Assembly: GCA_027627225.1 (NCBI GenBank) | Contig: CM051032.1 | Location: forward strand, 67,739,320 to 67,803,319 | DNA: 64,000 nt | Direction of reading: 5' to 3' | From: Congeria kusceri | Taxonomy: Eukaryota; Mollusca; Bivalvia; Myida; Dreissenidae | Part shown: positions 40,301 to 46,957 of the stretch, one piece after another | Numbering within the stretch: position 1 is the stretch's first letter | How the letters are laid out: every line of letters starts with the position of its first letter | Position numbers and translations under genes: made by a program | The notes under the pieces: generated by a model | Database searches by the model: none | Told to the model about the DNA's origin: nothing | What the model saw: only the letters and a program-made list of their open reading frames with translations

Positions 40301-43300
40301 GTGGTCCTCTACCAAACTTATTCAAATGGTTCGGCCGCACAGCACAAGATGGCCGCCCGAGCTAAAAATGGAAATATATCTAAACGGCAGTTTAGAAATA
40401 TGTCTAAATCCCATTTTCTTCTAAACCTATGGCTAGTTTTTCAAATAATTTCACACAAATGTTCGTTTGGTGGTCCTCTACCAAAATTATTCAGATGGTT
40501 CCACTCCACTGCGCAAATGGCCACTAGAGCTATAAATTGAATTTGTGTTAAAGTGTATTCCCGCCAAATTTCAAAAGTTCTTGGTCAAGAAAAAAAGCTG
40601 TTTAGCATACGCATGCAAGATATTTCAGATTTCACCATTGGCAAAATGAAAAATCTGGCTTTAATGCGGTTTCCGCATTTTTCTCTTGTCTGCCCTTAGC
40701 TGGATTTACGGCTTGAGTCTGATTTCTGGCTTTTGGAGCCGATATGGACCGAAATCGTCGCTTTTGGGTGCCTGACTTGCCCTCGAATTAGTTCAAAGCG
40801 AAATCAAAAGCACCAAAATTATAAGCTTATTGTTGCAATAACAGTGATACAATTATCCATAATCGATCTACAGCAAGAATGAGAAAATTAGTTACGCATC
40901 ACTGACCTAGAATTGTGTTCTTCAATCAACCAATCGGCTGAGGTTATTATGGTCGTGGTTCCTGACTTTGCTTACAGTTTTTTTAAGTAAATATGTTATA
41001 TACAAAGTCTGCCGTTAATCAAGAAAGTGATTGGCCATAGTGTGACATAATCGAAAGTTTCCACTAGAATTTAGAGTAAATCAGAGTTATAATAACTTAC
41101 TCTGAAATCCAATATTTTCAATTAAAAAATAAAACATTTTCACTAGATATTCATGTGATTGCAGGTCCTTCAACCCATTTATACCCCTGCTCCAGTCCTC
41201 TGAGATGCCGGCCGTACAGCTGTGGGCAGTTTGGGCAATACTGCATGTCTGCACTAAGAACGGTAATACAATATTTCTCCTGGATTACCGTTAACGGTAT
41301 ATGTGTCTGGGCAATACTTAATGTCTGCACTAAAAATTGTAAGCTGGCATATGTGAATTGTTTAACAGTCATATAACAAATATCTCACCTTGATTAGCTT
41401 TGATATAAATTTCATTTTGAACAATACTTCATGGTGTGAATCTCAAAACAATGGAGGGCACACCTATTTTTAGCTCACCTGAGCACAACGTGCTCATGGT
41501 GAGCTTTTGTGATCGCCTTTTTCCGTCGTGCATCAACATTTCATATAATCGACATCTCTTTCTAAACCGCTTTGGCAGATTTTCATGAAACTTCACAGGA
41601 ATGATCATTGGGTGACCCTCTTTCAAAGTTGTTCAAATTGTTTCGGTCTGCTGCATATGTAGGTCACCATAGCTAAAAATAGATTTAAAAACTGAAAACT
41701 TAAAAAATCTCTGAAACCACAAGGCTTGAAGCTTTCATAATTGATATCTGACATCCTCTAGTGGTCCTCTACAAAGATTGTACAAATTATGCCCCTGGGG
41801 TCAAAACTGGCCACGCCCCGGGGATCACATGGTTTATATGGACTTGTGTAGCAAAATGACGTTTAAAATCTATGAAACTGCAAGGCCCAGAGGTTTTATA
41901 TTTGGTATGTAACATTGTGTAGTGGTCCTCTACAAAGAGTGTTCAAATGATGCCCCTGGGGTCAAAACTGGCCACACCCCAGGGGTCACATGGTTTATAT
42001 AGACTTAAATAGCAAAATGACTTTAAAAATCTTCCCCTCTGAAACCGCATGGCCCAGAGGTTTCATATGTGGTATGTAACATTGTATAATGGTCCTCTAC
42101 AAAGATTGTTCAAATGATGCCCCTGGGGTGAAAACTGGCCACACCCCGGGGGTCACATGGTTTATATAGACATGAATAGCAAAATGACTTTAAAAATCTT
42201 CTCCTCTGAAACCGCAAGGCCCAGAGTTTTCATATTTGGTATGTAACACTGCAAAGTGGTCCTCTACAATGATTGTTCAAAAATGATGCCTCTGGGGTAA
42301 AAACTGGCCACACCCCCGGGGTATCATGGTTTATATAGACTTGAATAGCAAAATGATATTAAAAATCTCATCTGAAACCGCAAGGCCCAGAGGTTTCATA
42401 TTTGGTATGTAACATTGTTTAGTGGTCCTCTACAAAGATTGTTCAAATGAAGCCCCTGGGGTCAAAACTGGCCACACCCTGGGGCACACATGGTTTATAT
42501 AGACTTAAATAGCAAAATGACTTTAAAAATCTTCTCTGAAACCGCAAGGCCCAGAGGTTTCATATTTGGTATATAACATTGTCTAGTGGTGCTCTACAAA
42601 GATTGTTCAAATGATGCCCCTGGGGTCAAAACTGGCCACACCCCGTGGCTCACATGGTTTATATAGACTTAAATAGCAAAATGGCTTTAAAAATCTTCTT
42701 CTCTGAAACCGCATGGCCTAGAGGTTTCATATTTTCATATTTGGTATGTAACATTGTATAGTGGTCCTCTACAAAGATTGTTCAAATGATGCCCCTGGGG
42801 TCAAAACTGGGCACACCCCGGGGGTCACATGGTTTATATAGACTTGAATGGCAAAATGACTTTAAAAATCTTATCCTCTGAAACCGCAAGGCCCAGTGGT
42901 TTCATATTTGGTATGTAAAATTGTATTGTGGTCCTCTACAAAGATTGTTCAAATGATGCCCCTGGGGTGAAAACTGGCCACACCCCGGGGGTCACATGGT
43001 TTATATAGACTTGAATAGCAAAATGACTTTCAAAAATAATCTCCTCTGAAACTGCATGGCCAGGAGGTCTCATATTTGGTACGTAACATTGTATAGTGGT
43101 CCTCTGCAAAGATTGTTTAAATGATACCCCTGGGGTCAAGACTGGCCACACCCCGTGGCTCATATGTTTTATATAGACTTAAATAGCAAAATGACTTTAA
43201 AAATCTTCTTCTTTGAAATTACAAGGCCTAGAGGTTTCATATTTGGTATGTGACATTGTATAGTGGACCTCTACAAAGATTGTTCAAATGATGCCCCTGG

Positions 43301-45804
43301 GGTTAAAACTGGCCACATCCCGGGGGCCACATGGTTGTTATAGACTTGAATAACAAAATGACTTAAAATCTTCTCCTCTGAAACTGCAAGGCCCAGTGGT
43401 TTCATATTTGGTATGTAACATTGTATAATTGTCCTCTACAAAGATTGTTCAAGTGATGCCCCTGGGGTAAAAACTGGCCACACCCTGGGGGTCACATGGT
43501 TTATATAGACGTAAATAGCAAAATGACTAAAAATGTTCTCCTCTCAAAGTTCAAGGCCTAGAGGTTTTATATCTGGTATGTAACATTGTGTAGTGGTCCT
43601 CTATAAAGATTGTTCAAATGACGCCCTGGGATCAAAGCTGGGCACATCCTTGGGCTCACATGGTTTATATAGACGTAAATGGCAAAATGATTAAAAAATT
43701 CTTCTCTGAAACCACAAGGCCCAGAGGTTTCATATTTGATTGAAACATTATATCGAGACCTAGATTGGGATTGCATATGGGATGGGTGGGGTCAAGGTCA
43801 CTGTTACTAAAAGTAGAAAAACGGTTTCTGCTCAATAACTTTAGAACGCATTGAGATATTTTAATGAAACTTAAAACATAGATACCTTATATTGACACCT
43901 CGCATGGGATTGCATATGGGGTGGGAGGGGTCAAGGTCACTGTTACTAAAAATAGAAAAACGGTTTCCGCTCAATATCTTGAGGACGCATTGAGATATTT
44001 TAATGAAACTTAATACATAAATACATTATTTTGTGACCTCGATTGGGATTGCATATGGGGTGGGTGGGGTCAAGGTCAAGTCACCGTTATTAAATATAGA
44101 AAAATGGTTTCCGCTAAATATTTTGAGAACGCATTGAGCTATTTTAATGAAACTTAATACATAAGTACCTTATATCAATACATTGCTTGGGATTGCATAT
44201 GGGGTGGGTGGGGTCAAGGTCACTTTACTGAAAATAGAAAAACAGTTTCCGATCAATAACTTGAGAAAGCATTGCAATATTTTAATGAAAATTAATACAC
44301 ATCTCTTATATCAAGACCTCGCTTGGGTTTTCTTGGGGTGGGTGGGGTCAAGGTCACTGTTATTAAAAGTAGAAAAACGGTTTAAGCTCAATAACTTAAG
44401 AACGCATTGAGATATTTTAATGAAACTTTATACGTAGATACCTTATATCGAGACCTTGCTTTACGTATGTGGTGGGTGGGGTCAAAGTCAAGGTCACTGT
44501 TATTAAAAATAGAAAAACAGTTTTTGCTCAATAACTTGAAAACCTATTGAGATATTTTAATGAACTTTCATACATAGATATCAGGTGAGCGACCTAGGGC
44601 CATTGTGGCCCTCTTGTTCCCTAGTTAGATTTGATATTTCTTTTAAAGCTGTATAGGCAATATTGCATTTTTGCAAATATTGCTCTTTGTTTAGCTTTGA
44701 TACAGTTTGTTTCAACAGCAAGCTGTCTGATGTTTAGTATGATAAAATTAACAACTTCCTTGCAATTATATATTTTGATGAAAGCAGTGCATTGCTATAA
44801 CACGAAGTTACATGTACTATGAGGATTTTTGTATGTATCAGTAACTAGAAATACTAACATCAGAATTAACAACATCTACAATCTTGATTACACATTTGTT
44901 TAAACTCTTTTTTTCTTCTAATTAGTGCCAAAGTGATCAATACTGCAGAAATCCACTGATATATTAAGCCAAATTCAAACTCTACAATAAAACGGTTATC
45001 TTGTTGTCTGTATTTGCACATGTTTACGTTCGTATGAAACCTTCGGAAACATTTGGTTTGCTGTATGCTGTTTATTGCAAAAACACTGATCCTCCAAGTA
45101 AAACTGTTTACACACACCAGCTTTATTTACTGCCAAGCTTCGTGGCGATGCAGATGAAATCCGACTATTCACCTCTTACATTCTGCGAGCTGCACGATAT
45201 TCTGCATAAATATGAGGACCTTCGGCTGGTGTCGCAGTGTTGAAATTGTAAACGTCAAACTAAACTTCAAACTGTTTAAATGTCGTTTATTTAAGAAAAT
45301 GTGTATAAGTTTTTAGCTCATCATGCATCATTTGATAGGTTTGTTAACTCAACATTAAACTTTAAATATTTATTTTAACATGTTCACCTTGTTAGTGCTT
45401 TTAATTAAACACACATTTGATGCATGGAGGTTTTTAATGTTATGGCAATAAATGTGATACAATTTCTAGTCTTTGGAAAATATGCACAGACTGGTCATGA
45501 AAGTTTTGCTAATTACTAATTTATTTATCTTACATTTACGATTTCATATCACAAGTACAATTTCAAGCCAATGAACTATTTTGCAGATTGATCATATTTT
45601 GTACATACTAAAATAGAATATAAAATTAATTGATATATCTTGTTTACATTTTCAGCCCAAAAGTACTGTGCAATGTTACAAGAAGAGAAAGTGTGTCAAA
45701 TACTTGAACAGGTTATATGCGAGCCTTGTCTGGATACGAACGTTCGCAACATCGGCAACCAAGTGGTTACTCTCATGCAGTCCAGTGGAAAGAAGAGTCC
45801 TTGA
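13240..45804 (+). CDS. ZYG11B: ZYG11-family CRL2 substrate receptor, 3' twelve coding exons (5' end not found)
   Basis: Substrate-recognition subunit of a Cullin-2/elongin B/C ubiquitin ligase; the family reads N-terminal glycine degrons with its C-terminal armadillo (ARM) repeats. Joined exons 13240-13354, 14667-14807, 25894-26070, 27262-27426, 28942-29083, 30516-30586, 31689-31751, 34063-34130, 38005-38134, 38927-38979, 41165-41262 and 45656-45804 total 1372 bp, one phase base plus 457 codons, and every junction has AG/GT with matching phase. The product follows remembered vertebrate ZYG11B almost without gaps. The residues recalled as the glycine-degron pocket are present: W-N-x-x-D (SALWNLTDES) and N-x-x-E (NNIAEV). 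About 290 N-terminal residues (CUL2 box, leucine-rich repeats) are missing, upstream of the window or in an unrecognised exon. The paralogue ZER1 is the main alternative name. Confidence 0.93.
13420..13773. mobile_element. MITE-like element with CAGGGCTTTTTT ends
   Basis: CAGGGCTTTTTTGAGCC at the left and GGGGAAAAAAGCTCTG at the right are inverted. No target duplication seen. Lies just after ZYG11B exon a. Confidence 0.55.
14252..14443 (-). mobile_element. tRNA-derived SINE S2, copy 1
   Basis: Diverged head (B-box-like GAGTTCGTTCCC) with body and tail matching the adjacent copy at 14449-14653: shared GGGAATAACCAGTA and TTGAGTCCATTT on the + strand and an AAGCTxxxATAAAT tail on the minus strand. 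Confidence 0.75.
14449..14653 (-). mobile_element. tRNA-derived SINE S2, copy 2, next to ZYG11B exon b
   Basis: Minus-strand head with GCAGCGGTATAATGG (A box) and CAGTTCGATCCC (B box), then the shared body ending CAAGCTGACATAAATAG. Tandem with copy 1. Its 5' end lies about 13 bp from the exon that starts at 14667. Confidence 0.78.
14667..14807 (+). CDS. ZYG11B: ZYG11B exon b
   Basis: 47 codons, phase 0 at both ends, from VTGEATEKQV to VPREDIIK. Acceptor GCCAG ends at 14666; donor is AAG|GTATAC. The exon is wedged between a SINE ending about 13 bp upstream and a MITE starting six bases into the intron; the MITE's 5-bp target duplication is donor bases +2 to +6. Confidence 0.9.
14814..15204 (+). 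mobile_element. MITE M5, copy 2, at a ZYG11B splice donor
   Basis: 391 bp, from CAGTGCTTTTTTTATGACC to GGTGGAAAAAAACACTG, flanked by TATAC at 14809-14813 and 15205-15209. The left TATAC is bases +2 to +6 of the exon b donor (AAG|GTATAC). Confidence 0.92.
15322..15484. repeat. MITE-end remnant rich in ACTTGTC words
   Basis: Several ACTTGTC/GACAAGT words, then GGATTTCCACACCCCTG. The same word set and the end ATTTCCACACCCCTG recur at 24437-24533, so these are copies of one element family. Confidence 0.45.
15953..16200 (+). repeat. 46-bp tandem repeat with an 18-bp palindrome in each unit
   Basis: Six units start at 15953, 15999, 16045, 16090, 16136 and 16182. Most contain GACCGGATATATCCGGTC. 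A further copy with the same right flank lies at 18115-18296. A 60-bp segment (TTGATTATTTGGATTTTATC onward) flanks the array at 15885-15944 and 16472-16533. Confidence 0.92.
16551..17761 (+). repeat. 33-bp minisatellite, about 36 copies
   Basis: Unit CAGCAGCGCTACAAGCAATT plus ATATTCTATTCTA. Because 33 is a multiple of three and the unit has no stop in two frames, long frames stay open (11-residue repeats QAIIFYSTAAL and KQLYSILQQRY). It lies inside a ZYG11B intron; no start context or domain supports a protein. Confidence 0.96.
18115..18296 (+). repeat. Single-copy relative of the 46-bp array and its right flank
   Basis: GCTGAGACTGGATATATCCG and the following TTATGTCCTCCACTTTCTGG to CCAATTCCTGACACTTTTCT match 16182-16310. 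Confidence 0.85.
19891..20025 (+). other. Candidate exon in ZYG11B intron b (weak)
   Basis: GC-richer than its surroundings. One frame from ATG 19891 reads 29 charged residues (KRSDTKSDSVDNGSLSETDG) to a stop at 19979. Another from ATG 19937 reads RYRKLTEEHEVPDRQF onward to a possible AAG|GTGTAA donor at 20025. The two frames cannot both be right. Confidence 0.2.
21008..21027. repeat. Perfect 20-bp palindrome
   Basis: GGTCTACAGTACTGTAGACC is fully self-complementary. No surrounding element identified. Confidence 0.8.
23048..23128 (+). repeat. Dispersed duplicate of 16400-16470
   Basis: TTGTTGTTACAACAATTGTA followed by CATGAGGTAAAAAAATCT and AAAATGAGGTGTCAT occurs in both places with few differences. 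Confidence 0.85.
24437..24533. repeat. Second copy of the ACTTGTC/CACACCCCTG element end
   Basis: GGACAAGTTACTG, GACAAGTAGA and ACTTGTCCATGG precede ATTTCCACACCCCTG. See the copy at 15322-15484. Confidence 0.45.
25894..26070 (+). CDS. ZYG11B: ZYG11B exon c
   Basis: 59 codons, phase 0/0, from LVLPAMKLHPRQLGVQ through ATACLYNLSK to ENFPNHQQ; helical ARM-type sequence. Acceptor TTCCAG ends at 25893; donor GTGTGT starts at 26071. It follows an 11.1-kb intron packed with repeats. A palindromic element starts 36 bp after the exon. Confidence 0.95.
26106..26366. mobile_element. Palindromic element P4, long form, copy 1
   Basis: Ends GAGGCGTGTCGTGGG and GACACGCCTC; two internal hairpins built on GATTAGCCTGTGC / GCACAGGCTAATC. 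Flanks AAAA and AAAT. Lies in the intron after ZYG11B exon c. Confidence 0.9.
27262..27426 (+). CDS. ZYG11B: ZYG11B exon d
   Basis: 55 codons, phase 0/0, starting LQKNALLTLCSDRMLQDV and ending AICSILAAK; close to the vertebrate ARM block. Acceptor TCTACAG, donor GTGGGT. A 44-bp direct duplication starts about six bases into the following intron. Confidence 0.96.
27433..27520 (+). repeat. 44-bp direct duplication beside the exon d donor
   Basis: TTAAACAGCCTTCGAAATTA to CCCAAGCCC occurs twice in tandem, starting about six bases after the donor. Confidence 0.9.
27667..27732 (-). repeat. tRNA-like remnant
   Basis: Minus-strand TGGCTGAGTGGTTAG is a strong A-box-like start, but the B-box region (GGATCAAGTTCGG) is degenerate. 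Probably a SINE head. Confidence 0.45.
28262..28358 (+). repeat. SINE S2 3' fragment
   Basis: GGTTCTACCCGGGAAACTG to GCTTAAATAAATTGG matches the 3' half of the SINE at 30811-31012; the tRNA-like head is absent. Confidence 0.65.
28942..29083 (+). CDS. ZYG11B: ZYG11B exon e (degron-pocket W-N)
   Basis: 47 codons plus one base, from ISTQKTSQLGAKTRYMKK to TLSALWNLT. The final base G joins the next exon's AT to make the Asp of WNLTD. Trp, Asn and Asp here match residues recalled as contacting the N-terminal glycine in ZYG11B and ZER1. Acceptor GCCAG; donor CAG|GTAGTC. Confidence 0.96.
29542..29800. mobile_element. Palindromic element P4, long form, copy 2
   Basis: GAGGCGCGCATGGG to GACGCGCCTC, two internal hairpins, flanks ATAT and ATAA (three of four match). 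Confidence 0.9.
29872..30389. mobile_element. Inverted-repeat element (MITE) split by P4 copy 3
   Basis: Left end CTGGGCCCATATCCACAAAG and right end CTTTGTGGATATGGTCCCAG form a 25-bp terminal inverted repeat with about two mismatches. Without the nested P4 and one AAAT the element is 256 bp, close to the 253-bp related element at 51592. Confidence 0.82.
29943..30200. mobile_element. Palindromic element P4, long form, copy 3 (nested)
   Basis: GAGGCGCGTCGTGGG to CGTTGTGCCAC with exact AAAT on both sides, inserted inside the inverted-repeat element 29872-30389. Confidence 0.9.
30516..30586 (+). CDS. ZYG11B: ZYG11B exon f
   Basis: 71 bp completing the pocket Asp and encoding ESPATCNVFLKEGGLDLF to STLQ. 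Acceptor TTGCAG, donor CAG|GTATTG. With exon e it makes 71 whole codons. Confidence 0.95.
30811..31012 (+). mobile_element. tRNA-derived SINE S2, copy 3
   Basis: GGTCGCGGTGGCGTAGTTG head, degenerate B box TTTTTGATCCCC, then GGTTCTACCCAGGAAACGG and tail AAGCTAAAATAAATAGG. Same family as 14252-14653, opposite orientation. Confidence 0.78.
31391..31649. mobile_element. Palindromic element P4, long form, copy 4
   Basis: GAGGCGCGTCGTTGG to CCACGACGCGCCTC with exact AAAT on both sides. It ends 39 bp before ZYG11B exon g. One of the best-preserved copies. Confidence 0.92.
31689..31751 (+). CDS. ZYG11B: ZYG11B exon g
   Basis: 21-codon microexon, phase 0/0, beginning MVDGMDTDTRVQ and ending KVLGLL, which runs into NNIAEV of the next exon as in the vertebrate protein. 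Acceptor TTTCAG, donor CTG|GTACAG. A palindromic element ends 39 bp upstream. Confidence 0.92.
31838..33490 (+). mobile_element. Composite repeat element with two kinds of tandem units
   Basis: Starts with CCCAGCGTTGGCGTTGGCGT, then GTTAAAGTTTTTCGGTAAGC twice. About five 140-bp units follow (GAGACCTCGCTTGGGATTGC at spacings of 134-141), then three units of about 130 bp (AATGAGAGGAAGTGCAGAGC) from 32980 to 33390. The end near 33470 reads GTGACAAGCCTTGTT. No coding capacity. Confidence 0.8.
33621..33854. mobile_element. Palindromic element P4, degraded copy 5
   Basis: Lacks the outer 5' end (starts at GCGCATGTGTAAAGTG) but keeps both internal hairpins and a decayed 3' end GACACTCCTC. Confidence 0.85.
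34063..34130 (+). CDS. ZYG11B: ZYG11B exon h (degron-pocket N and E)
   Basis: 68 bp encoding NNIAEVQSFRNFLMREDF and onward, ending in two bases of a Lys codon. The Asn and Glu of NNIAE match the other recalled glycine-degron contacts. Acceptor TTTCAG, donor AAA|GTATGT. Confidence 0.95.
34430..35935 (+). repeat. 41-bp minisatellite, left block, about 37 copies
   Basis: Unit CATAATTACATTAGTTGATT plus GTGTATTGACAxTCACTTATT. Higher-order segments with CAACTAGCCCACTGTCTGTG recur at 34450, 34745, 35120 and 35830. Confidence 0.95.
35940..37058. mobile_element. 1.1-kb insertion inside the 41-bp minisatellite, ending in a hairpin
   Basis: Breaks a repeat unit (TGGATT before, ATTGTATAG after). It has no tandem structure and ends in the inverted repeat 36916-37058. 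Short frames at 35953-36195 and 36320-36508 have no recognisable domain. ATT may be a short target duplication. Confidence 0.6.
36916..37058. repeat. Long hairpin with a CTCAGCTTACGCCTCGG core
   Basis: Arms ATAAATATCACACCC...GTCAACC and GGTTGAC...GGGTGTGATATTTAT fold onto one another with a small centre, total about 143 bp. Confidence 0.85.
37060..37980 (+). repeat. 41-bp minisatellite, right block, about 22 copies
   Basis: More homogeneous than the left block: TAGACTGTCACTCATTCATA plus ATTACATAAGTTGATTGTG, exact 41-bp spacing (37231, 37272, 37313). It stops about 25 bp before the acceptor of ZYG11B exon i. Confidence 0.95.
38005..38134 (+). CDS. ZYG11B: ZYG11B exon i
   Basis: Starts with the last base of the split Lys codon, then RLLKAEQIDVSYFAAGIVAH and onward to ILTEL. 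Two in-phase donors exist: CTG|GTAGAT at 38134, which gives a gapless match to vertebrate ZYG11B, and CAA|GTAAAC at 38161, which adds nine residues. The 41-bp minisatellite ends about 25 bp before the acceptor. Confidence 0.88.
38927..38979 (+). CDS. ZYG11B: ZYG11B exon j
   Basis: 53 bp, encoding YNVVLKWEQPNVEMVAY and the first two bases of an Arg codon finished in the next exon. Acceptor TTTCAG, donor CAG|GTATGT. Matches the VKWPTPECEMVAYR block of the vertebrate protein. Confidence 0.93.
39300..39965 (+). repeat. ~165-175 bp tandem repeat, four copies
   Basis: GAACARTCT...GCAACTCCTxCATTT recurs at about 39316, 39480, 39650 and 39825, each followed by CCCCAGCGCATATT and TTATGGCCCTTTGTTTATTT-like text. 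Confidence 0.88.
40085..40570 (+). repeat. ~150-168 bp tandem repeat, three copies
   Basis: AATGTTCGTTTAGTGGTCCT and ATGGCCACTAGAGCTA-type words recur about every 150-168 bp. The phrase GTGGTCCTCTACCAAA links it to repeat R167. Confidence 0.85.
40737..41040 (+). repeat. Dispersed repeat D1, copy 2
   Basis: Diverged copy of 6393-6745 in the same orientation, ending about 125 bp before ZYG11B exon k. Confidence 0.8.
41165..41262 (+). CDS. ZYG11B: ZYG11B exon k
   Basis: 98 bp encoding SFNPFIPLLQSSEMPAVQ and then LWAVWAILHVCTKN, with VQLWAVWA as in vertebrate ZYG11B. It completes the split Arg at the 5' side and gives one base to an Ala codon at the 3' side. Acceptor TTGCAG, donor ACG|GTAATA. 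Confidence 0.96.
41700..43740 (+). repeat. Tandem repeat R167, about 12 copies
   Basis: CATATTTGGTATGTAACATT recurs at spacings of 162-176 bp (mean about 167). Conserved words: GTGGTCCTCTACAAAGATTG, GATGCCCCTGGGGTCAAAAC, GGTCACATGGTTTATATAG. Confidence 0.95.
43740..44580 (+). repeat. 140-bp tandem repeat, about six copies
   Basis: GGGATTGCATATGGGGTGGG, GGTCAAGGTCAC, AGAAAAACGGTTTCCGCTCA and TTTTAATGAAACTTAATACA recur every 135-140 bp. Same unit as 32170-32900. Confidence 0.93.
45001..45243 (+). other. Unexplained 80-codon open frame in the last ZYG11B intron
   Basis: Contains KPSETFGLLYAVYCKNTD and YSPLTFCELHDILHKYED with balanced codon use and no repeat homology seen here. No known domain recognised. 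Could be an old transposon or processed-gene remnant, or chance. Confidence 0.3.
45656..45804 (+). CDS. ZYG11B: ZYG11B terminal coding exon
   Basis: Encodes QKYCAMLQEEKVCQILEQ and onward to SSGKKSP with stop TGA at 45802-45804. Acceptor TTTTCAG ends at 45655. The YC-x-ML-x-EE motif matches the vertebrate C-terminus; the following tail is divergent and shorter than in vertebrates. Confidence 0.93.
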
Positions 45805-45839
45805 AAACATGAACGTTTGAGACGTCTATTTTAATGTAT

Positions 45840-45845
45840 AATAAA
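45840..45845 (+). promoter_or_regulatory. Candidate polyadenylation signal of ZYG11B
   Basis: AATAAA lies 36 bases after the stop, implying a very short 3' untranslated region. Other A/T-rich signals follow (for example near 46056), so this site may not be the only one. Confidence 0.45.
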
Positions 45846-46710
45846 TTAAATATCATGAAACATCAGACTTTCATATTCACATTGTATGATTTTGTGTTTA
45901 ACATTTTTTTAAGTTGATCGTCAAAGAAATCAGAGTTTATCATTCTAACAGAATAATGTATTTACATTTATTTGCCATGTTAAAAGTATTAAGCAACATG
46001 AATATGCAATAATGTTTTGAAGTGTGTATGTATGAGCTTCCAACAACAGACGTAAAATAAATAAGAACTATTGATGTAAACCGCATAATTGGCTGTTTAT
46101 TATATCGCAAAATAGTTTTCTGCTGTACAGCCCAAAAACTCCAATACATGCATATACATTGACTCGACACTTGTTTTAGGTTACACAACACTAGCAAACA
46201 ATTCAAAAGTCGACACTCGTGTTTCCTACGTCCTTTCCGTGTCAAGCTGTCGCTTTCAAGTTATTTGGACACTTTCATCTGCTTAGTTTGAAAATAATAG
46301 ATTGTACATACACAAAGCAGAGTACAAAAGTGTCCAAAATTTGACTGTTGAGTCAGGCTATTTGGCAAAGACAAGACTTCATTGTTGTCATAGTTGTTCA
46401 AACAGCTGTTAACATCCTTGTTGGAAATTGAACTGAGTAGGTATGGTTTTGAAACCAAGACTGATCTATCAGTTAAGAATGTTATCATAGTTTCACATAT
46501 ACTGTAGTAGAATACAAAAGTCATGTATTGTATTGATAGTATGTTTTTTCAGTTCATTTTAAAGCATTATCTTCAGGATTTTGCGGTGGTTGACTGCATT
46601 AGGGTGTCTGGTCTAAATTTTCACCAATACCCTGGGTTCTTGTAGCATTTGTTGAACATGTGTTGACTAATTATTCAAAGAGGGACTGTCTGATTTTTAT
46701 AGATTTATTT

Positions 46711-46957
46711 GGGGTGTGTCGTGAGAAAACCGGTCTTAATGCATGTGCATTAAGTGTCATCCCGGATTAGGATGTGTAATCCGGAACTGCACTTTCCGCT
46801 TGTATGGTATTTTCTGTTTAAAGGAAGTCTGTTCTAAACATAAATCCACTGTAGTCGGGAAGTGCCGTCCTGGATTAGCCTGTGTGGACTGCACAGGCTA
46901 ATCTGGGACGACACTTGACGCACATGCGTTAAGACCTGTTTTATCATGACGTGCCAC
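46711..46957. mobile_element. Palindromic element P4, copy 6
   Basis: GGGGTGTGTCGTGAG to GACGTGCCAC with ATTT on both sides. The first internal hairpin is shortened (GGATTAGGATGTGTAATCC). Confidence 0.87.

Larger units (their letters stand above)
41471..44617 (+). mobile_element. 3.1-kb composite element with terminal TCAGGTGAG/CTCACCTGA repeats
   Basis: Left end TAGCTCACCTGAGCACAACG with a small hairpin (GAGCACAACGTGCTC). Right end TCAGGTGAGCGACC, hairpin GGGCCATTGTGGCCC, then TCTTGTTCC. Between them are about 12 units of R167 (41700-43740) and then about six 140-bp units (43740-44580). No protein. Resembles the non-autonomous, tandem-repeat-bearing elements known from bivalves (pearl-like; inference). 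Confidence 0.8.
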
